DNA of 64,000 nucleotides from an uncultured Myxococcales bacterium (GTDB taxonomy: Bacteria; Myxococcota_A; UBA9042; CAIXZC01). Below the pieces are notes generated by a model. That model was not told the DNA's origin, did no database searches, and saw only the letters and a program-made list of their open reading frames with translations. Of the stretch, positions 25,042 to 32,451 are shown piece by piece. Location of the stretch: assembly GCA_903895725.1 (NCBI GenBank), contig CAITUV010000075.1, forward strand, positions 1 through 64,000, written 5' to 3'. Position numbers and translations under genes: made by a program. Each line of letters starts with the position of its first letter. Position 1 is the stretch's first letter.

Positions 25042-26987
25042 GTCTCCATGAGGCAGCATACCGCCCGGGATTCGATCTCGGCCCGAACGATGCGGTCCGC
25101 TGAGTGGGCATCGTCCAGCCTGCGGAACGAGGCGGCATCGAGCCCGTGCTTGGGGGGGATTTCCTTGAGCAGCCCGCCAACCTTGTCAGGCTTCCCGGTG
25201 GAGAGGCAGAGGAACTCCGTCTTGGCCTCGATGTAGCGCCCGAGATCGGGACTTGCCGCGACCGCTGACGCCAGCTTCTCGAGATCGGAGGCCACCAGCG
25301 GCTCAGCCTTGAAGTTCTTGACGGATGCCCGGATGGCAAGCTCGTCGATTTCCCGGATGGCATCGTTGGCTACCCGGAGGCCCCGGAAGGTCTCGACATC
25401 CTGGGACGTCAGACGAAGCTGAGCCAGACGGGCCGAGCTCAGCTCGGAGAGCCTGTGCCCCCGCCAGCCCCCCTGGAGCCGGGCACCAATGACCTTTCGC
25501 GGCAGCGACGTGTCGGGCAGGTCGCACCACCGGCCCAGCTGGAACCGATCGTCTCGAGGCAGGTCCGCCAGCGGGGCCTCCGCTTCTTTCGGCGGCGTTG
25601 CGGTCGACGAGGAATCCGGGGAGGTCGACGAGGCCTTCTGCTCGCTCTCAGGAGCCTTGCCGGCCGGCTCGCCAAGGCTCGGCACGTCCTTGACCGCGGC
25701 CGAGTCGGCGGATGCGACCGGGGAGGTCGATGGAGTAGACGCCGGCTTGTCTTCCTGGCCCCCGGACAGCAGGAGGACGGCCAGCCCGCCGGCGATCAGG
25801 ACGAGTGCCACGACGGACAGGAGGATCCACTTCCTGCCGGACGCACCCGCCTTGGGAAGGGGGGCTCCAGTTCCCCAGGAGTCGGTCATTCCCTTGCCCG
25901 CCGCCGTACCGGCTCCGCTCCCGGTATCGAGCGGTTCCGGGGCATCGGTCGTCTCCTCTTCGTAGATTCCGCTCGGTATCTGCGGGCCGCCCGAGGCAGG
26001 GGTGACCGGACCGTTGGGGCGATCCCGCTCGGTCGCAGCCTCGGGTCGTGTGATCAGCTTGGAGGACGTGATCTCGGTGGTCACGTCGATCCCTTTCTCC
26101 TGGAGATTCAACTTGGGGATCTCCAGGGCCGGGACCGACTCCAGTCCGACCTCACCGCCGGCCCGGACGAGCGCCGCTGCCAGCTCCTGGGCCGATGCGA
26201 AGCGGTTGTCCCGGTGCCGCTCGAGGCAACGGAGCACCAATTGATCCACGACCGGCGGAAGGTCGGGACGAATCGTGGTGAGCGACGGGGCCGCCTCGGT
26301 CAGCACGCGGCGCATGATCTCCGCCACCGTGCGCCCTGCAAACGGCACCTGCCCCGTGAGCATCTCGTGCATCATCACGCCCAGCGAGAACAGGTCGGCC
26401 CGAGCATCGACGGTGCTGGAATCCTCGAACTGCTCCGGAGCCATGTACTGCGGCGTGCCGAGCATGGAGCCTGCAGTCGTCACCTGCGAGCCGACCAGGT
26501 GGGCAGCCAGCTTGGCAATCCCGAAGTCCATGAGCTTGGGAATCGCCTCCCCTTTCACCCGGTGGAGGTAGACGTTGGACGGCTTGAGGTCCCGATGCAC
26601 GACTCCCTGTTCGTGCGCGTGCGCCAGCGCTTCCGCCAACGGCAGACAGATGCCGAGCACTCGAGCCGTCGGGACGCGCCCTCCAGCCTCCTGGAGGTAC
26701 AAGTTCAGGGGACAGCCGTCGAGCAGCTCCATGACCATCCCGCTGGCATCGGGAAGCTCGAGGATGTCCTGGACCGCGAGGATGTTGGGATGGCGCAGGT
26801 TGGCCTGGATCCGGGCCTCGTCCACGAACCGGGTGCGGAGCTGCTCGTCCCGCTGATACTGCGGGTGCAGGACCTTGATGGCCACCACGTTGCCCAGGCG
26901 CAGGTGACGACCGACCCAGACCGTCGCCATGCCCCCGCGTGCCAGCTCACCCAGCACCACGTAGTTTCCCAGTCGCTCCCCTTTCAA
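25026..26987 (-). CDS. Eukaryotic-type Ser/Thr protein kinase, transmembrane
   Basis: A 653-residue receptor-like kinase. Kinase motifs in order: Gly loop GELARGGMATVW (about residue 12-23), Lys in VAIKVLHP (about 38), Glu in EARIQANL helix, catalytic HRDLKPSNV (about 130), DFGIAKL (about 155), and GTPQYMAPEQ (about 180). A linker of about 120 residues, a membrane helix (about 386-405) and a 250-residue outer domain of unknown family follow. The start is TTG at 26987, five bases after GGAGGAG, placing the Gly loop at the usual distance. The open frame continues upstream through the promoter and repeats but is not expected to be translated. It probably senses an envelope signal. Confidence 0.9.
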   Translation of the reverse strand: MKGERLGNYVVLGELARGGMATVWVGRHLRLGNVVAIKVLHPQYQRDEQLRTRFVDEARIQANLRHPNILAVQDILELPDASGMVMELLDGCPLNLYLQEAGGRVPTARVLGICLPLAEALAHAHEQGVVHRDLKPSNVYLHRVKGEAIPKLMDFGIAKLAAHLVGSQVTTAGSMLGTPQYMAPEQFEDSSTVDARADLFSLGVMMHEMLTGQVPFAGRTVAEIMRRVLTEAAPSLTTIRPDLPPVVDQLVLRCLERHRDNRFASAQELAAALVRAGGEVGLESVPALEIPKLNLQEKGIDVTTEITSSKLITRPEAATERDRPNGPVTPASGGPQIPSGIYEEETTDAPEPLDTGSGAGTAAGKGMTDSWGTGAPLPKAGASGRKWILLSVVALVLIAGGLAVLLLSGGQEDKPASTPSTSPVASADSAAVKDVPSLGEPAGKAPESEQKASSTSPDSSSTATPPKEAEAPLADLPRDDRFQLGRWCDLPDTSLPRKVIGARLQGGWRGHRLSELSSARLAQLRLTSQDVETFRGLRVANDAIREIDELAIRASVKNFKAEPLVASDLEKLASAVAASPDLGRYIEAKTEFLCLSTGKPDKVGGLLKEIPPKHGLDAASFRRLDDAHSADRIVRAEIESRAVCCLMETLPER

Positions 26988-27015
26988 TCGAGCTCCTCCA
27001 GCGTGACCGGCCGCG

Positions 27016-27044
27016 GTTATAGCACGCATACCGCGCTGGGTAAA
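27016..27044 (-). promoter_or_regulatory. Promoter of the Ser/Thr kinase gene
   Basis: Minus strand TTTACC (27044-27039), 17-base spacer, TATAAC (27021-27016). The start site would be near 27009, giving a leader of about 20 bases to the TTG codon. The 51-bp repeat array begins 35 bases upstream of the -35 box. Confidence 0.7.
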
Positions 27045-27079
27045 GCCGCAGACACGACCGCTGACACGACCGCTGTCCG

Positions 27080-27418
27080 TCATCCCGGCAGTTGTGACGC
27101 TCCCGGCGTCATAACTCGGCCGATGTTGCATCATCCCGGCAGTTGTGACGCTCCCGGCGTCATAAGTCGGCCGATGTGCGATCATCCCGGCAGTTGTGAC
27201 GCTCCCGGCGTCATAACTCGGCCGATGTGCGATCATCCCGGCAGTTGTGACGCTCCTGGCGTCATAACTCGGCCGATGTGAGATCATCCCGGCAGTTGTG
27301 ACGCCCCGGGCGTCATAACTCGGCCGATGTTAGATCATCCCGGCAGTTGTGACGCTCCTGGCGTCATAACTCGGCCGATGTTGCATCATCCCGGCAGTTG
27401 TGACGCTCCCGGCGTCGG
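27080..27418. repeat. 51-bp tandem array of palindromic units
   Basis: Six full copies and one partial copy of a 51-bp unit. Each copy holds the arms GTTGTGACGC and GCGTCATAAC around a five-base centre, a near-perfect 10-bp dyad. The centre varies (TCCCG, TCCTG, CCCGG) while the arms stay constant. There are no unique spacers, so this is not a CRISPR array. It fills the gap between the propeller-lipoprotein stop codon and the kinase promoter. Its 17-codon period keeps a frame open, encoding a repeated SYDAGSVTTAG peptide on paper. Confidence 0.95.
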
Positions 27419-28636
27419 TCAGTGGGCGGTTGCCAGGATCCCTCCGCCGGAGAGGGAGATGGCATGGACAGTATCGTCCAGGTAGCCCGTGATGTACGCC
27501 GTGTCCCCCTGGGCCGCCATTTCCCAGGGGTTCGTGCCCACCGGAAGTGGAGCGAAGGGACTCGTGAGCATCCCGGTCGACGGGTCGAAGCGGGTCAAGT
27601 TGTTATCGAGGGAGTTCACCACGTAAAGCACGCCCTCGTGGAACAAGAGCCGATTGGGGGCAGCCCCGGCAGAGAGAGGGAAGTCGACCTTCCCGGAGGC
27701 AAGGTCCACGGCGGCAACCCGGGACGAGATGGTGGACAGGACGTAGAGCGTGTTTCCGGCCACTGCGATGTCGATGGGTCCTTCGTAGGCATCGGTCTTG
27801 GTCACGTCGAGGGGGTCGGCGATGGGGGCACCGGTGGTGGGGTTGAGCCGATAGAGCTTCCCGGTGCGCTGGGACGATACGTACAGGGTTCCGCCTGCCA
27901 GGGCCGGCACCATCAGGTCGTTGGTATCCGATTCTGGATGAACCGTGAACGTTGCGGTCACGGTCAGGGAGCCTGGACTGACCCGGTATACGTACGGACC
28001 GACCCCGCTGCCCACGAACAGTGCGTCGGTGTCGGCATCGAATGCTGCGCTTCCCGGAAAACCTCCGAGGGGGCCGGGCATTCCCGTGGGGATCTCGACC
28101 TGTCCGAGGATCTCGAGCGTGTCCGGCGTGATGACGAGCACCCCGCCCGGACTCTGTGCGACCATCCGGCCGGAATCGTCGGCAGCGAGCCGCCCGGAGC
28201 AGACGACGGCCAGGCGATCCTCGGCAGCGGACTCCGCCGGCCCGGCCCGGGCTCCGGCCTCCCCGCCCCCCAGGCCGGGGAGAATCACCAGGGACTGGGG
28301 GTTGAGCCAGGGGGTGTAGAGACGCCCCAACTCTTCCAGCGAATCGATGTCCAGCGCAGACACATAGCCGTTCCCGTAGGTCATCGTCCCGGTGGCATCG
28401 TCGAGCTGTGCGCACGTATTGGTGACGAGCACGCGGTCTTGGACCACCTTGATTCCTTCCGGCCCGTCCAGGCCGGCAGCCGGGGCAACAGAGGAGTCGG
28501 AGTCCGCTGCCACGGATGAAGTGTCTTCCGGAGAGGTTGTGTCCTCGCAGGCAGTCGATGCGAGTGCGAGCAGGACGCAGGAGAGCAACCAGAGCCCGGC
28601 TGGCCGGTGCCCGCTGTCCACTTCTTGCCGCTTCAT
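27419..28636 (-). CDS. Lipoprotein with YncE-like beta-propeller
   Basis: A 405-residue exported lipoprotein (lipobox ASTAC) with an acidic Ser/Thr linker and then repeated propeller blades: DGPEGIKVVQDRVLVTN, TLYVSSQRTGKLYRLNP, NTLYVLSTISSRVAAVD, GVLYVVNSLDNNLTRFDP and DTAYITGYLDDTVHAISL. Such propellers of the YncE/SMP-30-like type often serve as binding platforms. It follows btuB via a 20-codon coupled minigene, so it should be under the cobalamin riboswitch. A role as a surface or periplasmic partner in corrinoid capture is inferred from that context. Confidence 0.75.
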   Translation of the reverse strand: MKRQEVDSGHRPAGLWLLSCVLLALASTACEDTTSPEDTSSVAADSDSSVAPAAGLDGPEGIKVVQDRVLVTNTCAQLDDATGTMTYGNGYVSALDIDSLEELGRLYTPWLNPQSLVILPGLGGGEAGARAGPAESAAEDRLAVVCSGRLAADDSGRMVAQSPGGVLVITPDTLEILGQVEIPTGMPGPLGGFPGSAAFDADTDALFVGSGVGPYVYRVSPGSLTVTATFTVHPESDTNDLMVPALAGGTLYVSSQRTGKLYRLNPTTGAPIADPLDVTKTDAYEGPIDIAVAGNTLYVLSTISSRVAAVDLASGKVDFPLSAGAAPNRLLFHEGVLYVVNSLDNNLTRFDPSTGMLTSPFAPLPVGTNPWEMAAQGDTAYITGYLDDTVHAISLSGGGILATAH

Positions 28637-28695
28637 GGTGTGTCCTCCCATGCCCCGGGTGCAGTCGGCCAACGGTCCAATTCCCAGCGCTTCAT
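28633..28695 (-). CDS. 20-codon coupled minigene in the btuB operon
   Basis: The ATG at 28695 overlaps the btuB stop (ATGA), and its own stop overlaps the ATG of the lipoprotein gene in the same way. The peptide is MKRWELDRWPTAPGAWEDTP. It ends AWEDTP exactly as BtuB does, because a segment of about 25 bases containing the GGAGG site and the ATGAAGCG start is duplicated 59 bases apart. It may be a translational coupler with no peptide function, or simply a duplication scar. Confidence 0.5.
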   Translation of the reverse strand: MKRWELDRWPTAPGAWEDTP

Positions 28696-30851
28696 GGTGT
28701 GTCCTCCCATGCCTTGGAGATGCTGATGAACAGGGACCGGCCGGGCAAAGGGTACTGGAGCGCGTCCACGGCATCCCTCTTGTCCAGCAAGTTTCTGGCA
28801 TCGACGGAGAGCCGGAACGAGAGGCCGAGGTCTGCCGAGATGCCCGCATCCCAGAATAGCCGTCCTTCCTCCTGCCTTGCGGCCACGGGACCGAGGAAAT
28901 AGGTCGTTCGCCAGGCGGCCCGGGTGTAGAGCTCGAGGCGCCAGACTGCGACACGGGTTTCTGCGGTCCCGCTCCATTTCGACTTCAAGGGGAGCTCTCC
29001 GCCGGTGAGATCCCATCGGGTGTGAAGCCTGGACACGGAGGCCTCCATGCTCCAGGGGCCGAGCGAGTAGCCGGCCTCGACCTCCCCGCCTGCGGCCCAC
29101 GCTCCGTCGGTGTTCTGGGCCTCGACGAGGTAGGGTGTGGTCTGGACGAAGTGGATTCCGTCCTGGATGAGCTGGTAATAGGCGGTGGCGACCAGCCTCG
29201 CCCCGAATTTCTCGAATCTGAGGCCGACGTCGGCCCCCCAGCTGTCCTCGGGTTTCAGGTCGGGATTGCCGCGAATTCCGCTCCCCTCGAAGTAGAGCTC
29301 GTCGAACGTGGGCAGCCGCCACGCCCGACTGCCCGCAATGAATGCGGACAGGCCCGGCACGATGTCGATGCCCGCCTCGAGGGAAGGTACGGGAATCACG
29401 GTGTCCGGGGCCAGAGCGAGGCGCAGCCCCCCGGTAGCCGACAGGGGAAACGATTCCCGGTCCCAGGAGAGAGACAGGGCGAGGTCCCCCAGGCCCCGGC
29501 CTTCGTCACGCGGTTTGGCAAGGCGACGGAAGAGAGCGGCGATCTCGCCCGTGCCGGTCCCCCGGAATCCGGCCGTCAGCCCGGGCAGGGGACGCCAGTC
29601 CGTCCCGGCCTCCCCGGTCACCCGCCAGGTCTGCGTGCGGCTGTTGATCGAAGCACCGAAATAGGGCTCGGGATCGACGAAGCGCCACTGCCAGTATCCT
29701 GCGGATAGGGCGGCCCGGCTGCTGAACCGGCGGCCGGGAAAGGTGGGGATTTTGAGCGTGGCACCCGCCAGGCCTTGCACCGCGGCTTCCCGGGCCTGCT
29801 CCGACGGGAACTGCTCTATGCCGGGGGAACCGCGCTCGGACAGACTCGTGGTGGCCAGGACGTCGAGCCGGGTCCCCCGGGGCCCGATGCGATCTCCCCA
29901 CGAGAGGGTGACCTTGTCGGAGACGCTGTCGTTGTTCCGGCGCAGGCGCTCGTTGCCGTTGACGTCGGTGAACGGGAACTCCCCCCGCGCCAGGTGGTGG
30001 CCGTAGTGAAGGAACCAGCTGTCGAAGCGCACCGAGGCATCGCCGGAGACGTCGTCGGGGGCCGATACTCGGTAGAAGCCGGATGCCAGACGCACCGTGC
30101 CGCCCGGGGTCCCGCCCCGCTTGAGACGGACGACCACGACTCCCCCCAGGGCTCCCCGTCCTGCGGCAGCACCTCGGGGGCCGCGATAGACCTCGATGGA
30201 TTCCACCGCTTCGGCCGGAATCTGCGAGAGATCGGCCGTTCCGCCGGTCGGGTCGGCCGCGTCGAGCCCCTCGACCAGGACGAGGACCTGCGACCCGGTG
30301 GCCCCGCGGACGGTGACGGCCTGGCGCTGTCCGGGTGACCCGGACGAGACCACCTGCACGCCGGGCACGGTGGCCAGGAGCTCGGCGACGGTACCCGTAG
30401 CCATCTCCCCCTCTTCCGGCTTGATCACCGTGACCGCGGTGACCGTGTCGAGCAACGGCGGGCGCTCCGTCACCACCTCCACGCCGTCCAGCTCGATGTC
30501 CTCCGCTCGGGCCGGGGATCCTGTCACGGCTGCAACCAGCAGGAGCAACGCAGCGGACAACAGGAGCGCAGCGGGACGGAAGAACGCAGCGGAACGGAAG
30601 CACGCAACGGAACGGAAGCACGCAACGGAACGGAAAAGCGCGGCGGACAACGGGAGCGCAACGGACCGCAGGAACTCTGGCCACCGGAACGGCTCTGCGG
30701 TGTGCGTGGATGTCGGGGGCCGGAAATCCGGCAATGTCCGCGGCCAGAAGCCGATCAGCGGGGCGGGAACCGGGGGCCGGGGGGCGGCCGAGACTTCCGG
30801 CGTCCCGGTCGGGCGGATGCTGGTAGCTCGTGTCGAGCGGTGCGCTGCCAA
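28692..30851 (-). CDS. btuB: TonB-dependent vitamin B12 receptor
   Basis: A 719-residue outer-membrane receptor for cobalamin. A long N-terminal leader with repeated FRSVAC-type units (about residues 60-85) ends in the hydrophobic ALLLSAALLLLVAA and ARAED cleavage site. A TonB-box-like segment (DGVEVVTER), the plug domain with VTVRGATGSQVLVLVEGLD and RGPRGAAAGRGALGG (about 165-215), and a 22-strand-type barrel follow. The terminal strand ends SLFISISKAWEDTP, with the duplicated end noted in the minigene entry. Substrate assignment rests on the cobalamin riboswitch just upstream. The TTG start at 30851 follows GGAGAGGAG; the signal peptide begins unusually far in. Confidence 0.85.
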   Translation of the reverse strand: MAAHRSTRATSIRPTGTPEVSAAPRPPVPAPLIGFWPRTLPDFRPPTSTHTAEPFRWPEFLRSVALPLSAALFRSVACFRSVACFRSAAFFRPAALLLSAALLLLVAAVTGSPARAEDIELDGVEVVTERPPLLDTVTAVTVIKPEEGEMATGTVAELLATVPGVQVVSSGSPGQRQAVTVRGATGSQVLVLVEGLDAADPTGGTADLSQIPAEAVESIEVYRGPRGAAAGRGALGGVVVVRLKRGGTPGGTVRLASGFYRVSAPDDVSGDASVRFDSWFLHYGHHLARGEFPFTDVNGNERLRRNNDSVSDKVTLSWGDRIGPRGTRLDVLATTSLSERGSPGIEQFPSEQAREAAVQGLAGATLKIPTFPGRRFSSRAALSAGYWQWRFVDPEPYFGASINSRTQTWRVTGEAGTDWRPLPGLTAGFRGTGTGEIAALFRRLAKPRDEGRGLGDLALSLSWDRESFPLSATGGLRLALAPDTVIPVPSLEAGIDIVPGLSAFIAGSRAWRLPTFDELYFEGSGIRGNPDLKPEDSWGADVGLRFEKFGARLVATAYYQLIQDGIHFVQTTPYLVEAQNTDGAWAAGGEVEAGYSLGPWSMEASVSRLHTRWDLTGGELPLKSKWSGTAETRVAVWRLELYTRAAWRTTYFLGPVAARQEEGRLFWDAGISADLGLSFRLSVDARNLLDKRDAVDALQYPLPGRSLFISISKAWEDTP
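30575..30655. repeat. Short in-frame repeats in the BtuB leader
   Basis: Units of about 18 bases related to ACGCAACGGAACGGAAGC recur several times and encode the FRSVAC/FRSAAF hydrophobic repeats directly before the BtuB signal-peptide core. Confidence 0.7.
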
Positions 30852-30897
30852 GGTACTCCTCTCCCCATCCCTCGAGGTCGAGTCGAGCCCGAATCGC

Positions 30898-31080
30898 TCC
30901 GGCAGGTTTCCTGGCTCGCGGGTCGAGGCCGCCTTCGACCTCCGCCTGCCGCCGCCTTCCCAGGACTTGCCCAGTGGCTTCTGGCGCAGGCACCACGCTC
31001 ACAGTGGCGGGACCGCACGGGACTTGCACCCGTTTCCCTTTCCGCACAGGTGCGGACGACCGGAACGGTCACCGGCACTG
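30898..31080 (-). promoter_or_regulatory. Cobalamin riboswitch
   Basis: The minus strand shows the conserved cobalamin aptamer elements in order: GGGAAACGGGTGCAAGTCCC, then CGGTCCCGCCACTGTGA, then GAAGCCACTGGG, GGGAAGGCG and finally the B12-box-type GCGAGCCAGGAAACCTGCC at 30901-30919. It lies in the leader between its promoter and the btuB start, with about 45 bases from the end of the aptamer to the TTG. Control is likely at translation initiation, since the GGAGAGGAG site is close and no T-run terminator is seen. Confidence 0.95.
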
Positions 31081-31106
31081 TAGCCAGGAACCGGCCGACC
31101 TGTCAA
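31077..31106 (-). promoter_or_regulatory. Promoter of the btuB operon
   Basis: Minus strand TTGACA (31106-31101), 18-base spacer, TACAGT (31082-31077). Transcription would start just before the riboswitch aptamer. The -35 box is a consensus match. Confidence 0.7.
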
Positions 31107-31126
31107 CCGTGCCGTCGACTCTTCTT

Positions 31127-31155
31127 TTGCCCGCGTGCGTTGCGCATGGTAGGAT
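31127..31155 (+). promoter_or_regulatory. Promoter of the surface-protein gene run
   Basis: TTGCCC (31127-31132), 17-base spacer, TAGGAT (31150-31155), divergent from btuB. The leader to the ATG at 31266 is about 105 bases. No other clear promoter was found until 45 kb, so it could drive a very long transcript. Confidence 0.5.
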
Positions 31156-31265
31156 GCAGCGTGCATCTGCACCGGGGAATTCCCGGTGTCCGTGCAACGG
31201 GGACCCCGACTCCAAGGCATGGGATGCGTCTGGTGGGTGCGGCAGGTTGCATTCGGAGGCTTTCG

Positions 31266-32435
31266 ATGAACATGAGGATCGTGATGCTTGCCATGGCGCT
31301 GCTGCTGCCCGTGGCTGCGCTGGGCCAGCAGGCGCAGGACCCTGCGACCCGCATGGCCAAGGCCCGGGAGCTGGCGGATGGGGGGAGGCTTGCGGAGGCT
31401 ATGCAGATCTGGGAGGAGGTGGTCGGGCTGCTCCCGGAGGCGGAGCGTGCGCCGGTCCACCTGGAGCTGGCCAAGGCGTGCCGGAAGTTCGCCCGTCTGC
31501 CGGAGGCCTGGTATCACTTTGACCGGTATGTCCGCGCCTCGGCCCAGCCTGCGGCGGAGGCCGTGACCGAGCGGGAGACGCTCGAGAAGGCGCTTGCCCG
31601 GACGCACTGTCGGCTGGAGTTCACGTCGGACCCTGAGGGGGCCACCCTGTTCTTCAACGAGACCGGGGAGGGGGCGGGGTACGTCACCCCCTTCGTGTAC
31701 TGGGTCAAGCCGGGGATGCAGGAGCTGACCGGGGTCAAGGAGGGCTACGAGATGCGATCGATCCAGTTCGCATCGTGTGCGGCCGGCGGAACGTCGCTGC
31801 AGAAGCTGGTGCTTTCTCGGCTCGAGCAGTCCGGTGTGCTGCAGCTTGCCGGGCAGGAGGTGGGGGCCGAAGTCTTCCTCAACGGCAAGCCGGAAGGGAC
31901 GGTGCCGTTCCGCAAGAAGGTGGCGGCCGGTACCTGGGAGGTCGTGGTCAGCAAGCCGGGAAGGCCCTCCTGGCGCATGGAGATCGTGGTGCCGGCCGGG
32001 GGTACGGTGGTGGAGCGTCCCGTGATTCCCAAGTCGGGCAAGATCGAGGAAATCCGCCCCGTGGAAACCGAAGACCAGGGTGGAAGCTGGTGGAAGTGGG
32101 TGCTCGTGGGCGGCGGAATGGCCGTCGTCGGCGTGGCGGGAACGATGAACGGAGTCGCTTACTCACGCAACGAAGACCTCAAGAAGAAGTACCCCGACGG
32201 CACGTTCTGGAACCCGGTTTCCCCAAAGATCCCGGCCATGTACCAGCAGGAGTACGACAACGATGTCCAGCCCATGGCCACCGGGGCGTGGGTGCTGTAC
32301 GGAGTGGGCGGGGCCGCCATCGTGACGGGCACGGTCCTGCTGATCCTCGATGCCGCATCGGATTCCGGCAAAGCAACGGTAGTACCGCTGGCTGACGGGG
32401 ATCTGCTGGGGATCGGGGCCACGCTGACGTTCTGA
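31266..32435 (+). CDS. PEGA-domain exported membrane protein
   Basis: A 389-residue protein with a cleavable signal peptide (LLLPVAALGQQ). A TPR-like helical part follows (about 20-120, with KARELADGGRLAEAMQIWEE). Two PEGA-type domains come next: LEFTSDPEGATLFFNETGEG (about 120-185) and LAGQEVGAEVFLNGKPEGT (about 195-255). Two hydrophobic helices near the C-terminus (about 280-300 and 340-365) flank a periplasmic loop. PEGA domains are usually found in surface-layer-associated or envelope proteins of this kind of organism. GGAGG lies eight bases before the ATG; ATG 31272 is possible. It opens a run of ten exported-protein genes. Confidence 0.8.
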   Translation: MNMRIVMLAMALLLPVAALGQQAQDPATRMAKARELADGGRLAEAMQIWEEVVGLLPEAERAPVHLELAKACRKFARLPEAWYHFDRYVRASAQPAAEAVTERETLEKALARTHCRLEFTSDPEGATLFFNETGEGAGYVTPFVYWVKPGMQELTGVKEGYEMRSIQFASCAAGGTSLQKLVLSRLEQSGVLQLAGQEVGAEVFLNGKPEGTVPFRKKVAAGTWEVVVSKPGRPSWRMEIVVPAGGTVVERPVIPKSGKIEEIRPVETEDQGGSWWKWVLVGGGMAVVGVAGTMNGVAYSRNEDLKKKYPDGTFWNPVSPKIPAMYQQEYDNDVQPMATGAWVLYGVGGAAIVTGTVLLILDAASDSGKATVVPLADGDLLGIGATLTF

Positions 32436-32451
32436 GCAGAGGGGGAGGCAC

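Noticed and set aside
27000..27287. Kinase N-terminus extended through the repeats (SYDAGSVTTAG peptide)
   Set aside because: A good promoter lies between the repeats and the kinase, and a TTG start has an ideal ribosome site right at the kinase domain; the open frame results from the 51-bp period.
27080..27418. CRISPR array
   Set aside because: The 51-bp units follow each other without unique spacers, vary only by point changes, and no cas genes are present.
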